Both the position numbers and the translations under genes were made by a program. Shown in pieces: positions 1-9,561 of a stretch of DNA of 64,000 nucleotides. The notes below the pieces were generated by a model, which had not been told where the DNA came from, did no database searches, and was given only the letters and a program-made list of their open reading frames with translations. The first letter of the stretch is position 1. Each line of letters opens with the position of its first letter. The DNA comes from Sphingomonas carotinifaciens (lineage in GTDB: Bacteria; Pseudomonadota; Alphaproteobacteria; Sphingomonadales; Sphingomonadaceae): contig NZ_WSUT01000001.1 in NCBI RefSeq assembly GCF_009789535.1, forward strand, positions 248,001-312,000. The letters are read 5' to 3'.

Positions 1-1715
1 GCATCGATGGCGCGGACCCGGTCCGCAGGGAGGATCAGGTCCAGCCAGCCGCGATAATTGTCCCCCGCCATCGCCGCCTCGCGCGGCAGGCCGTAGATCG
101 TCTCGAACGCCGGCGTCAGGTAGCGCCATTGCAGCCCCTGCGCCTCGCGGATCCACAATATGTCGCGCGAGGCGTGGCCGAACTGGCGGAACTGTTCCTC
201 GCTGGCGCGCCGCGCCTCTTCGGCGCGCTTGCGCTCCGTGATGTTGCTGAACAGCACCGCGACCCGGTTTTCCTGCCCCTTGAGCGCAAAGATGTTGAGG
301 TCGAAGGTCAGGCCCAACGTCACCTCGGCCTCCTCGACACGCAGCGGCGTGCCGGTGTCCAGCACCTGTCCGTAAAGCTGCGTCCAGCGCGGATTGGGGT
401 TGCCGAGCAGCTCGGTGGCGGTCCGGCCGACCGGATAGGGCATCGCGGTGTGGCTCATGAACGCCGGATTGACCTCGATGAAGCGGAAGTCCGCCCAGGC
501 GCCCTCGGCGTCCTTCAGCACCTCGACCACGGCATAGGCCTCGTCCATCGACTCGAACAGCGTGCGGTAGCGCTCCTCGCTCTTGCGCCGGGCCGCATCG
601 ATCCGGGCGCGCTCGATCGCCCAGTGGACGCGCTCGCCGACCTCGCGGATCATGCCCTCCTCGGCGGGTGTCCACGCGCGCGGATGGTCGTGCTGCACCG
701 CCAGGATGCCGACGCGGCGGTCGTCGCGGAACAGCGTGAGGTCGACGAACGCCGCGACCTGTCGCGCGCGCAGCTGGTCGCGGGCGGCCGCGTTCAGCCG
801 TGGGTCGGCCGCGACATCGCTGACGCTCACCAGCGCGCCCGGCCGATATTCGCCCATGAAGGCGTAGTCGAACGCCGCCATGCTGTGTTCGCCGACGATC
901 GAGGGCACGCCGCTGGCATGGTCGCACGTCACCGTCAGGCGGTCGTCGCAGACATCGCCGTAAAAGACCCGCGCCACACCCAGCCGTTCGCCCAGCCGGG
1001 CCGCGGCCAGTTGCGCGATCTCGGCAGCGTCGGTCAGCGGGCGCAACGCGTCGGACAGGTTCAGCAGGAAGCTTTGCCGCTGTTCGCGCTCGCGCAGCGC
1101 CTGCGAGCGTTCCTCCACCGCGCGTTCCAGTTCCGCCCGGCCGAACGTGGCGGAGGCCAGCGCATGGTTCATCCGGTGTGCGGCGGAGGCGAACCGGCCC
1201 AGTCGCTTGAGGATGCGCACATCCTCGCCGTCGAACATGCGCGCCGGGTCGTGCGTGATGATCCACAGCGTGCCGATCGGCCGCTCGCCCGCATGAAAGG
1301 GAACGAGCAGCACCTCATGGATCAGCGGCTCCGCCCCCGCGGTGGGAAAGACGCGCTCGGGATGCTCGAACAACAGCATCGTGTCGCGCTCGATCACCAC
1401 CCCGCACGGGCTGGCATCGAAGGGCATGGTGCCGCCGCGAAACTGTTCCCACCTGCCGGCCAGCGCCACCCAGCGGAAGCGCCCGGCATCGCCATCCTCG
1501 ATCAGGCTGATGCCCGCCGAATCCGCCACGCCCAGATCGACCAGCGTTTCGCACAGCTTCTGCAACAGATTGCCGGGCCGCTCGGTCAGCTCCTCGACCA
1601 GGGTGGCAAGGGCTGCCGCCTCCATGGCGTGGTCCGGCGCACGCGTGCCCCGGTGCGCCAGATCATCCGTGATGATGACGTCATCGACGCACAGGGAGGG
1701 CGGTTCACGTGTCAT
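1..1715 (-). CDS. GAF/PAS sensor protein, probably a hybrid or HWE histidine kinase (C-terminus outside window)
   Basis: The reverse strand is open from an ATG at 1715 to the left edge, about 571 codons, so the gene is cut at its C-terminus. Domains in order: a GAF domain (about residues 30-170, including a DSAGISLIEDG stretch), a linker helix, a second GAF domain (about 205-345, with DHPRAWTPAEEGMIREVGERV), a PAS domain (about 360-490, ending FSNITERKRAEEARR) and the start of a second PAS domain. This double-GAF, multi-PAS order is common in cytoplasmic sensor kinases of sphingomonads; the output domain is not visible. A GTG at 1718 is an alternative start, with an in-frame stop just upstream. 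No membrane segment is seen, so it is probably cytosolic. Confidence 0.85.
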   Translation of the reverse strand, partial: MTREPPSLCVDDVIITDDLAHRGTRAPDHAMEAAALATLVEELTERPGNLLQKLCETLVDLGVADSAGISLIEDGDAGRFRWVALAGRWEQFRGGTMPFDASPCGVVIERDTMLLFEHPERVFPTAGAEPLIHEVLLVPFHAGERPIGTLWIITHDPARMFDGEDVRILKRLGRFASAAHRMNHALASATFGRAELERAVEERSQALREREQRQSFLLNLSDALRPLTDAAEIAQLAAARLGERLGVARVFYGDVCDDRLTVTCDHASGVPSIVGEHSMAAFDYAFMGEYRPGALVSVSDVAADPRLNAAARDQLRARQVAAFVDLTLFRDDRRVGILAVQHDHPRAWTPAEEGMIREVGERVHWAIERARIDAARRKSEERYRTLFESMDEAYAVVEVLKDAEGAWADFRFIEVNPAFMSHTAMPYPVGRTATELLGNPNPRWTQLYGQVLDTGTPLRVEEAEVTLGLTFDLNIFALKGQENRVAVLFSNITERKRAEEARRASEEQFRQFGHASRDILWIREAQGLQWRYLTPAFETIYGLPREAAMAGDNYRGWLDLILPADRVRAID

Positions 1716-1811
1716 CACAACAGCTTAACGCAGGTCACCGTGCTTTGATGCGTTATTCGCAGGCTATGCTATCAGAGGTATCGTCATATCCGGAGGCAAG
1801 AGGGCAGGTTC

Positions 1812-2936
1812 GTGCATCATCATCACCGTGCCCGACCCCCCAGACCGCGCGCCCTGACCCCCGGCCGGATGGCGGCGCCCGCCGCGGTGATGGCGGTCCG
1901 CCCGCGCTTCTACCGCGCCGGTCGCCTGAGCCCGCTGACCACGCTGGCGATCCGCGGTGCGGCGGTCCTGCTGCTCGTCGGCATCGCGCTGGGCGGGCAC
2001 TGGCTCGACCGTGCCGGGCTTCGCGACAATATCGACGGCAGCGTCAGCTTCCTCGACATCGTCTATTTCACCGTCATCACGGTCACGACCGTCGGCTATG
2101 GCGACATCGTGCCGGTCAGCAATTCGGCGCGGATGTTCGATACCTTCGTCGTCACGCCGATCCGCATCTTCGTGTTCCTCATTTTCCTCGGCAGCGCGTA
2201 CAGCTTCATGCTCAGGCAAGGATGGGAGCGGTGGCGAATGGGCCTCGTCAGGCGGGAATTGCGCGATCACGTCATCGTGTGCGGCTATGGCCGGTCGGGA
2301 TCGGCCGCGGTCGGCGAGTTGCTGGAACGTGGTCATGCGCCCGAGCGCATCGTGGTGGTCGATACCGATACCGAACGGCTGCGCATCGCGCAGGAATGGG
2401 GCGTCGCCACGGTGGAGGGCGATGCCACGCACAACAAGGTGCTGGAAATCGCCAAGGTGGAGGCGGCGCGCAACGTGATCGTCTGTCCGGGGCGCGACGA
2501 CACCGCGGTGCTGATCATCCTGACCTGCCGGCGCCTGGCCCCCGATGCCGGGGTCGCGGTGTCGATCGCGGCGATCGAGAACGAGTTGCTGGCGCGCGAT
2601 GCGGGTGCCAGCATCATCGTCAACCCCGTCAGCTTCGGCGGACAGTTGCTCGCCCAGTGTACCGCCGGCCCGCACATCGCCGATTATGTCGCCGATCTCG
2701 TCACCCGCGGCGGCAAGATCGAACTGCGCGAACGTGCGGTACGGGCAGAGGAAATCGGCCACTCGCCGCGCGATATGGCGGGCGGCCAGATCGTCCGCAT
2801 CTATCGCGGCGACCGGGCGATCGGGGTGCTGGAACCCGACGCCGCCCGGCTGGCGGCCGGTGACATGGTGATCGAACTGGTCGAACAACCCGATCCCTCT
2901 CCCCGCCGGGCAGGGGGAGGGGAGAGAGACACATAG
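1812..2936 (+). CDS. Potassium channel with C-terminal RCK/TrkA-N domain
   Basis: 374 residues. A first membrane helix (about 44-62), a pore loop with the K+ selectivity filter TVGYGD (93-98) and a second helix (about 108-131) form a 2-TM channel of the Kch/MthK type. A cytoplasmic RCK domain follows: HVIVCGYGRSGSA (153-165) is the Rossmann nucleotide-binding loop and VVVDTD the end of the second strand. It probably passes K+ across the inner membrane under ligand control. The GTG at 1812 is taken as start after a purine-rich stretch; ATG at 1869 is possible. The last 15 or so codons run into a GC-rich inverted repeat (2897-2926). Convergent with the oxidoreductase gene 2 nt away. Confidence 0.9.
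   Translation: MHHHHRARPPRPRALTPGRMAAPAAVMAVRPRFYRAGRLSPLTTLAIRGAAVLLLVGIALGGHWLDRAGLRDNIDGSVSFLDIVYFTVITVTTVGYGDIVPVSNSARMFDTFVVTPIRIFVFLIFLGSAYSFMLRQGWERWRMGLVRRELRDHVIVCGYGRSGSAAVGELLERGHAPERIVVVDTDTERLRIAQEWGVATVEGDATHNKVLEIAKVEAARNVIVCPGRDDTAVLIILTCRRLAPDAGVAVSIAAIENELLARDAGASIIVNPVSFGGQLLAQCTAGPHIADYVADLVTRGGKIELRERAVRAEEIGHSPRDMAGGQIVRIYRGDRAIGVLEPDAARLAAGDMVIELVEQPDPSPRRAGGGERDT
2897..2926. terminator. Inverted repeat at the convergent gene ends, possible bidirectional terminator
   Basis: CTCTCCCC (2897-2904) and GGGGAGAG (2919-2926) are perfect complements around a 14-nt loop. The repeat lies in the last codons of the K+ channel gene and about 13 nt beyond the stop codon of the oppositely oriented oxidoreductase. 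There is no U tract, so the terminator role is an inference from position. Confidence 0.4.
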
Positions 2937-2938
2937 CC

Positions 2939-5296
2939 TTACGCCACCGGCACCGGGCCCACGGCGCTCGGCCGCTGTTCGGCGACCTCCGGCTCGCTGG
3001 ATGCGGGTGCCCCCGGATCGACCCGCGTGATGCGCACCGGCACCGATTTCGCCGCGGGCGTGTTGCTCCGCTTGTCGCGGTGGTCGAGCGGCAGCAACGC
3101 GTTGGTTTCCGGATAATAAGCGGCGCAGCATCCGCGGGGCAGGTCATAGGCGACCGCCTTGAACCCGGCCACGCGCCGCTCGATCCCGTCGACCGCAACC
3201 GTTTCGAACTGAACCCAGTCGCCCTCCGTCACGCCCAGATCGACCATGTCGTCCTGGTTCAGGAACGCCACCATCCGCTGGCCCGACACCCCGCGATAGC
3301 GATCGTTGTAGGAATAGATGGTGGTGTTGAACTGGTCGTGGCTGCGGATCGTCATCAATTGCAGATGCGGCGCTTCGGGCACGTCGTCATCCTCGTCCAT
3401 CATGCCGGGAACGAACAGGAAATTGGCCTTGCCCGTGTCCGTTTCCCACACCCGCTCGCGCGCCGGGATCGGCAGGTGGAAGCCGCCCGGCTCCTGGATG
3501 CGCGCGTTGTAATCCTCGAAGCCGGGGATCACCTGTGCGATCTTGTCGCGGATCAGGCCGTAATCGGCGATCATCGCGTCCCAGTCCACCGCGCCGCGCC
3601 CTGCCACGCTTGCCTTGGCCAGCTCGGCGATGATCCAGGGTTCGGACCGGCATAGCGGGCTGGCGGGCGTCAACTGCCCGGTCGATCCGTGCACCATGGC
3701 GAAGCTGTCCTCCACCGTCACCGTCTGCTGCCCGCCTGCCTGCATATCGGTTTCCGTCCGGCCGAGCGCCGGCAGGATGTAGGATTGCCGGCCGTGGGTC
3801 AGGTGGCTGCGGTTCAGCTTGGTCGCGACATAGACGGTCAGGCCGATCGACGGCACCGCCGCGCCGATCCGGTCGGTATCGGGGATCGCGCGAAAGAAAT
3901 TGCCGCCCATCGCCAGAAACGCATCGACGTCGCCGCGCAGGATCGCCTCGCAGCATTCGGCGGTGTCGTGCCCCCAGGCGCGCGGCGCGGTGAAGTGGAA
4001 CGCCTCGTCCATCCGCTTCAGGAACGGCTCGGCGGGCGTCTTGTTGATCCCGACGGTGCGGTCGCCCTGCACGTTGGAATGGCCGCGAATGGGGCAGGCG
4101 CCGGCGCCCAGCCGGCCCATATTCCCGCGAAGCAGCAACAGGTTGATGATCTGCTGCATGGCATCGCCGCCGCGCCGGTGCTGGGTGATGCCCATGCCCC
4201 AGCAGGCGATCACCCGCTCCGCCTTCATATATACGTCGGCCGCCTGTTGCAGATGGTCGCGGGTCAGGGCGGTGAACCGCTCGATCGTCGGCCAGTCCAG
4301 CCCGCGGACATAATCGGCGAAAGCGTCGAAGCCGTGGGTATGCTCGGCAATGAAGTCCACGTCCAGGATCCGGGCCTCGCCCGCGGCCCGGGCGGCGTCT
4401 TCCGCCTCGATCACCAGCTTGGCGATCGCTTGCATCGCGACGATGTCGCCGCCGGTGCGAAGCTGGAAATAGTTGGAACTGATCGTCTGGCCGCGCCCCG
4501 TCAGCATCTCGACCGGGCTTTGCGGGTCGGTGAACTTGACGAGCGCGCGTTCCTTGAACGGGTTGAAGGTCAGGATCGGCACGCCGCGCTTGGCCATGTC
4601 GTGCAGATAGCCCAGCATCCGCGGCGAATTGGTACCCGGATTCTGGCCGATGATGAACAATGCATCGCAGGCGTCCCAATCGTCCAGCGTCACCGTGCCC
4701 TTGCGGACGCCGATGCTCTCAGGGAGCGCCATCGTCGTCGTCGCGTGGCACATGTCCGAACAGTCGGGGAAGTTGTTGGTGCCGAGCAGCCGGCCATAGG
4801 TCTGCCACAGGAACGCCGCCTCGTTCGAGGTGCGGCCGGAGGTATAGAGTTCGACGCGGGTGGGGTCGAGCCCGCGGACATGCTCGCCGATCTCGCTGAT
4901 CGCGGTGCGCCAGTCGACCGCCTCGTACCGGTCGGTATCCGCATTGTAGCGCAGCGGGTGGGTCAGGCGGCCGTGATCCTCCAGCTCATGGTCGCTCCAT
5001 CCGCGCAGCTCGGTCACGCTGTGGGCGGCGAACACGTCCGGGCCGGTGCGCTTGGCGGTCGCCTCCCACGCCACGGCCTTGGCGCCATTCTCGCAATATT
5101 CGGCGGTATGCGGCTTTTTGGGATCGGGCCAGGCACAGCTCGGACAGTCGAACCCGCCCGGCTTGTTCATGTTCAGCAGCGCGCGATTGCCCTTCACCAG
5201 CACCTTTTGCCGCGCCAGTTGCCGTTCGGTGGCGTTCAGCGCGCCCCATCCGCCGGCGGGCGGCTGTTCGGGGGCGTTCTTGCGGGCATCGACCAT
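2939..5296 (-). CDS. FdhF/YdeP-family molybdopterin oxidoreductase
   Basis: 785 residues, the length usual for the oxidoreductase alpha (molybdopterin) subunit family that includes E. coli YdeP. The N-terminus carries the family signature GGFDCPSCAWPD (Cys51, Cys54). Further on are molybdopterin-dinucleotide contacts such as TSGRTSNEAAF, IIGQNPGTNSPRML and ACPIRGHSNVQGDR. A C-terminal molydop-binding domain (about 650-760, LMTIRSHDQFNTTIYSYNDR) completes it. No twin-arginine signal is seen, so it is probably cytoplasmic. The substrate of this family is not firmly known; YdeP has been linked to acid resistance. No FdhD-type sulfurtransferase or electron-transfer subunit lies nearby. Confidence 0.92.
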   Translation of the reverse strand: MVDARKNAPEQPPAGGWGALNATERQLARQKVLVKGNRALLNMNKPGGFDCPSCAWPDPKKPHTAEYCENGAKAVAWEATAKRTGPDVFAAHSVTELRGWSDHELEDHGRLTHPLRYNADTDRYEAVDWRTAISEIGEHVRGLDPTRVELYTSGRTSNEAAFLWQTYGRLLGTNNFPDCSDMCHATTTMALPESIGVRKGTVTLDDWDACDALFIIGQNPGTNSPRMLGYLHDMAKRGVPILTFNPFKERALVKFTDPQSPVEMLTGRGQTISSNYFQLRTGGDIVAMQAIAKLVIEAEDAARAAGEARILDVDFIAEHTHGFDAFADYVRGLDWPTIERFTALTRDHLQQAADVYMKAERVIACWGMGITQHRRGGDAMQQIINLLLLRGNMGRLGAGACPIRGHSNVQGDRTVGINKTPAEPFLKRMDEAFHFTAPRAWGHDTAECCEAILRGDVDAFLAMGGNFFRAIPDTDRIGAAVPSIGLTVYVATKLNRSHLTHGRQSYILPALGRTETDMQAGGQQTVTVEDSFAMVHGSTGQLTPASPLCRSEPWIIAELAKASVAGRGAVDWDAMIADYGLIRDKIAQVIPGFEDYNARIQEPGGFHLPIPARERVWETDTGKANFLFVPGMMDEDDDVPEAPHLQLMTIRSHDQFNTTIYSYNDRYRGVSGQRMVAFLNQDDMVDLGVTEGDWVQFETVAVDGIERRVAGFKAVAYDLPRGCCAAYYPETNALLPLDHRDKRSNTPAAKSVPVRITRVDPGAPASSEPEVAEQRPSAVGPVPVA

Positions 5297-5392
5297 CGCG
5301 TCACTCCTTCATGGACGATGGGCGGTGGGCGCGCCGATCCGCCCACGCCATTACCCAGATCAGGCGCGCAGTATGACGCGACGAACCGGTGG

Positions 5393-7186
5393 CTACATCC
5401 GCTCGCGCGCGATCTTCTCCAGCACGGTCAACGGCATGGCCCCCATGGTCAGGATGCGGTGAAACGTCTTGGGATCCCAGCGCGCACCCGCCTTGCGCTT
5501 CGCCTCGTCGCGCAGGCGGGTCCAGACGGTATGCCCGATCTTGTAGCTGCACGCCTGACCGGGCCAGACGGTGTAGCGATCAATCTCCGCCTGGCTGCGC
5601 CCGCGCGCGATGCCGGTGGTCGCGATCAGGTAATCGGTCGCCTTTTCGCGGCTCCACCGCTTGGCGTGCATGCCCGAATCGACCACCAGCCGCGTCGCGC
5701 GGAACAACAGCGATTGCAGATAACCGACCTGGCCCAGCGGGTCGCCGTCATACATCCCCATCTCGTCGGCCAGTTGCTCCGCATAAAGCGCCCAGCCCTC
5801 CGAATAGCCCGAATAAAAGCCGCGCCGGCGGATCAACGGAATGTCCTCGCTCTCCAGTGCGGACATCACCTGCAGATGATGGCCCGGCACCGCCTCGTGA
5901 TAGCTGAGCGTGGCGAGGCCGAATTTCGGCCGGTCGAACGTGTCGCGCAGGTTGATGAAGTAGATCGCCGGCCGCGTCCCGTCCAGCGAGGCGGACTGGT
6001 AATAGCCGCCCGGCGCGCCGGCCTGGATCGCCTCCGGCACGCGGCGCACCTCGACAGGCGCGCGGGGCAGCACGGCGAACTGTTCGGACAGCCGCCGGGT
6101 CATCGCCGCGATCTGGCCGCGCAACTGTTCCAGCAGCGCCTCGCGCCCCGGATCGGTGTTCGGATAGAGTTGATCCGGCCGCTTGTTCAGCGCGACCAGC
6201 CGCTCGCTCACGCTGCCCTGGGACATTCCCTGCGCGCGCAGGATGGCGTCGATCCGCCCGCCGATCTCCGCGACCTGGGCCAGCCCCAGCCGGTGGATCT
6301 CGTCGCCGGTCAACTCCGTCGTCGTCGCGGCACTCGCCGCCGCGGCGTAATAGGCCGCACCATCCGGCAGGCGCCATACACCCGCGTCATGCACCGCCCG
6401 CTCGCGCAATCCGGTCACCAGCGCACGCTGCCGGTCGAGGGCGGGGAAGACCCGCTCGCGCATCAGCGCCGCCACGGCGTCGGCGCGCTCGGGCGGCAGG
6501 TTGGCGGCCTTCAGCTTGGCCGCCAGGTCGGTCACCGGCCCGGTTGCCTCGGGCGCCTTGTCGCGGACCGCGGCCAGTTGCTTCAGCGTCGTGTCCAATA
6601 TGTAATCGGGGGCAAAGACGCCTTTGGCCGCGTCCTCGCGCTGGCGCTGCGTCTCGGCATCGATGGCGCCGGCAAAGGCCTCGACGCGCGCGACATAGGC
6701 ATCGGCGTCCGCGGCGTTCTGCACCCGGTGCTGGTTCGCCAGAAAGTCCGGCACGTCACGGTAAGCGCCGGTCAACTGGCTCAGCACATAGGGCGCATAG
6801 CGGCCCGCATTCGATCCGAACGGGTATCGCTCGCCCGCGATCACCCGGTCCAGGCTATAGGCGACCACGTCGTAATCCAGCTTCGCCGCCTCGCCCAGGG
6901 CTGCACGCGGGATCGTGCGCAGCGCCGCCTGCTCGCTGCGCGCCCGCGCGAACGCCCGCGCCTCCCCGGCCCGCGAGGCATCGGACAACCGCGCCTTCAG
7001 CCCCGCCCGCGCCCCGGTATCCAGCCCCAGCGACGTCGCCTGCTCCGGACTGTCCTCCAACCGCTCGTAGAAGAACCGGTCCAGCATCTCCCGCAACCGG
7101 CCATCCGGACTGCCCCCCGCCCCCCGCGCCAAACCCGGCCACGCCCCCGCCACACCTACGGATACAAGAAACTGGCGACGCTGCAT
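5393..7186 (-). CDS. DUF885 family exported protein, putative metallopeptidase-like
   Basis: 597 residues from the ATG at 7186. A longer frame begins at 7225, but the internal Met starts a clean signal sequence (MQRRQFLVSVGVAGAWPGLARGAGG) with a Tat-like RR and a hydrophobic core. The body matches the DUF885 family. The HEAVPGHH motif near residues 429-436 is a HExxH-like zinc-site signature, and the conserved YSEGWALYAEQLADEMG follows. The family is described as putative carboxypeptidase or dipeptidase; substrate unknown. It is likely periplasmic or lipid-anchored. It is divergent from the Hsp70-like gene across about 160 nt. Confidence 0.88.
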   Translation of the reverse strand: MQRRQFLVSVGVAGAWPGLARGAGGSPDGRLREMLDRFFYERLEDSPEQATSLGLDTGARAGLKARLSDASRAGEARAFARARSEQAALRTIPRAALGEAAKLDYDVVAYSLDRVIAGERYPFGSNAGRYAPYVLSQLTGAYRDVPDFLANQHRVQNAADADAYVARVEAFAGAIDAETQRQREDAAKGVFAPDYILDTTLKQLAAVRDKAPEATGPVTDLAAKLKAANLPPERADAVAALMRERVFPALDRQRALVTGLRERAVHDAGVWRLPDGAAYYAAAASAATTTELTGDEIHRLGLAQVAEIGGRIDAILRAQGMSQGSVSERLVALNKRPDQLYPNTDPGREALLEQLRGQIAAMTRRLSEQFAVLPRAPVEVRRVPEAIQAGAPGGYYQSASLDGTRPAIYFINLRDTFDRPKFGLATLSYHEAVPGHHLQVMSALESEDIPLIRRRGFYSGYSEGWALYAEQLADEMGMYDGDPLGQVGYLQSLLFRATRLVVDSGMHAKRWSREKATDYLIATTGIARGRSQAEIDRYTVWPGQACSYKIGHTVWTRLRDEAKRKAGARWDPKTFHRILTMGAMPLTVLEKIARERM

Positions 7187-7349
7187 GGACACTCCCGGCG
7201 CTGGCAAGGGTGGACCGGCCGCCAAGCGGCAAGTCGTTGGAAGAAGGTGACTCCTCTATACGCCGGCGGCAGTGATCCGCGACAGCTTTGTGCACGCGGC
7301 GATCCGGGCTAAAGGCGCGCGCCCCTCTTTCCTGCCGGACTATATCCCC

Positions 7350-8645
7350 ATGACCGCTCCCGCCGCCGCCCGCGCCATCGGCCTCGACTTCGGCACGACC
7401 AATACCGTTGCTGCACTTGCCGGACCGGACGGGGAAGCACCCTCGCTGGTCCGCCTGGACACGGTGGAAGGGGAGGTGTTCCGCAGCGCGCTCTGCTTCT
7501 GGCATGACGAGGATGTTCGCGGCGGGCTGGCGGTGGAGGCGGGGCCGGGGGCGATCCGCGAATATCTCGAATACCCCTCGGACAGCCGCTTCCTGCAATC
7601 GTTCAAGTCGACCGCCGCCAGCCGATCCTTCGACACGGCACCGGTGTTCGAGAAGCGGTTCCGGTTCGAGGAACTGGGCCGCCTGTTCCTGGACAAGCTG
7701 ACGCGCCATGCGGGCGGCGCGCTCGACCGGCTCGATCGTGTCGTGGTCGGGCGGCCGGTGACCTATGCCGGCTCGCGGCCCGACGAGGCCCTGGCACGAC
7801 AGCGTTATGACGCGATGTTCGCCGGCTTCGCGCGTGAGGTGCACTATGTCTATGAACCTCTGGCCGCCGCGTTCGGCTATGCCGCGCACCTGACCGAGCC
7901 GACGACGCTGCTCGTAGCCGATTTCGGGGGCGGGACGAGCGACTTTTCCGTCGTGCGGATCGCGGAGCCCGGGGCGGCACAACGTTGCGTACCGCTGGGC
8001 CATGCCGGTGTCGGCATCGCAGGCGACCGCTTCGACGCGCGCATCGTCGACAAGCTGGTCCTGCCCTTTATGGGAAAAGGCGGAAAATATCGCTCGTTCG
8101 ACAAGATCCTGGACATTCCGGGCGGCTATTTCGCCGATCTTGCCGACTGGTCGAAGCTCGCCCTTATGCGGAACCGCCGTACGCTGGCCGAACTGGAAAC
8201 CCTGCGCCGCACCGCAATCGATCCGCAGCCGATCAGCCGGATGATCGCCCTGATCGAACACGAACTGGCCTTCCCGCTATATGACGCGGTCGGGCGTCTG
8301 AAACGTGCGCTGACGCAAGGTCATTCGGCCCATTTTTCCTTTTCCAGTGAAGAGGTTGTGATTGAGGCGGAGGTTTTGCGGGCGGAGTTCGAGGGGTGGA
8401 TCGCGGCGGATGTCGCGCGGATGGCCGGGGCGGTAGATCGGGCGCTGGCCGAGGCGGGGGTCGCGGAAGGCGAGATCGACCGGGTGTTCCTGACCGGCGG
8501 CACGTCGCTGGTGCCTGCGGTACGCGCAATCTTTATGGAGCGATTCGGGGCGGAGCGGATCGGCGCCGGCGGGGAATTGACCTCGATCGCCGACGGCCTG
8601 GCGCTGATCGCCCGGCAGGATGACGTCGCCGCCTGGACGGCATGA
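7350..8645 (+). CDS. Hsp70 family protein, YegD-like
   Basis: 431 residues from the ATG at 7350; the open frame extends to 7272 but the extension has no homology-like features. The actin-like ATPase motifs are present: phosphate-1 loop GLDFGTTNT (residues 11-19), phosphate-2 ADFGGGTSDFSV, and the adenosine motif LTGGTSLVPAVRAIF near the C-terminus. The length covers only the nucleotide-binding domain, without the DnaK substrate-binding domain, as in E. coli YegD. The role of YegD proteins is unclear. Transcribed divergently from the DUF885 gene. Confidence 0.9.
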   Translation: MTAPAAARAIGLDFGTTNTVAALAGPDGEAPSLVRLDTVEGEVFRSALCFWHDEDVRGGLAVEAGPGAIREYLEYPSDSRFLQSFKSTAASRSFDTAPVFEKRFRFEELGRLFLDKLTRHAGGALDRLDRVVVGRPVTYAGSRPDEALARQRYDAMFAGFAREVHYVYEPLAAAFGYAAHLTEPTTLLVADFGGGTSDFSVVRIAEPGAAQRCVPLGHAGVGIAGDRFDARIVDKLVLPFMGKGGKYRSFDKILDIPGGYFADLADWSKLALMRNRRTLAELETLRRTAIDPQPISRMIALIEHELAFPLYDAVGRLKRALTQGHSAHFSFSSEEVVIEAEVLRAEFEGWIAADVARMAGAVDRALAEAGVAEGEIDRVFLTGGTSLVPAVRAIFMERFGAERIGAGGELTSIADGLALIARQDDVAAWTA

Positions 8646-8756
8646 CCGCAACCGTTTGCGAACGCTAAAATATCTATGCAAATTGTCCCGTTTTACTTAC
8701 GCATGATAGGGGAACCCCGGATCAGGGAGGATGCGGGGGCTTAACAGGAGCGGGCG

Positions 8757-9437
8757 ATGCTCTCCGCGCATTGTGTATCGACCACGAGCGGCGTGATTCT
8801 GGATGTCGATCGCGCTTTTTGCACGCTGGTGCAACGGAACGAACGCAGCCTCATCGGCGCATCATACAAGACGATCACGCTCCCCGACGATATCGCGAAA
8901 AGCAGCAAGATGCTGCGATCCATGACCGCGCGGGGGGCGCCCAGCACGTTGCAGAAGCGCTATCGGCGCCCGGACGGCACCGTCGCCCATGCCAGCCTGC
9001 TGGTGACCATGGCGCGGGAACGCGACCGTTTGCTGGCAACGGTGACGTGGGAGCGTTGCCCGGCCGAGGACGCGTCGCCGTTCGGATTGTGGCGTGCGGC
9101 CTTGCGGTTGCAGCGGTTGTACGAAACGCGCCGACAGGAATTCGGTGAGGAACTGTTCGGCGACCATCTCGGCGTCATCCTGCTGGAAGTCTATCTGGCC
9201 GAAGCGGAGGGGCGCATCGCGACGCAGGCCACCATTTCGAACGCGGCGAGCGTGAGCGCACCGATGGTGGGGCGTTGGATCAAGGTGCTGTGCCAATATG
9301 GCCTGTTGCAGGCCGATCGCGACCTGACGGACGTGATCCACCTGAGCCATGCCGGTCTGATGAAGATCGAGCGCACCCTGCGCGCCTTTGACGGCGAGCC
9401 GGCGCAGGGCATGATCACGCTGCCGCGCGAAATGTGA
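8757..9437 (+). CDS. PAS domain plus winged-helix transcription factor
   Basis: 226 residues. The N-terminal half is a PAS fold (about 8-100): GVILDVDRAFCTLV, then the typical YRRPDGTVAHASLLVTM strand region. The C-terminal half (about 120-215) resembles a MarR-like winged helix, with TQATISNAASVSAPMVGRWIKVLCQYGLLQ as helix-turn-helix and wing, then ADRDLTDVIHLSHAG. This suggests a one-component regulator that senses a small ligand or redox state through PAS. A good ribosome site (AACAGGAG) precedes the ATG. Target unknown; the nearest downstream genes are the TadG/TadE set. Confidence 0.75.
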   Translation: MLSAHCVSTTSGVILDVDRAFCTLVQRNERSLIGASYKTITLPDDIAKSSKMLRSMTARGAPSTLQKRYRRPDGTVAHASLLVTMARERDRLLATVTWERCPAEDASPFGLWRAALRLQRLYETRRQEFGEELFGDHLGVILLEVYLAEAEGRIATQATISNAASVSAPMVGRWIKVLCQYGLLQADRDLTDVIHLSHAGLMKIERTLRAFDGEPAQGMITLPREM

Positions 9438-9561
9438 GCCGCGACGACAATCCCCAAATTGGCGGAATTTATCCCCGAGTAGCAATGATTTAAGATTCGA
9501 CCCATATCGAGTTGGCTTGATCTCGAAACGGTTTCCGACCGAGGATGAAGCCAAGCCTGTC

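Noticed and set aside
129..1748. A 539-codon open frame on the plus strand opposite the left-edge sensor gene
   Set aside because: The reverse strand encodes clear GAF and PAS domains over the whole interval; the plus-strand product has only Arg/Ala/Gly-rich shadow sequence.
3689..7312. A 1207-codon open frame on the plus strand
   Set aside because: It spans two well-supported minus-strand genes (YdeP-like oxidoreductase and DUF885) and has no domain signature; long antisense frames are expected at this GC content.
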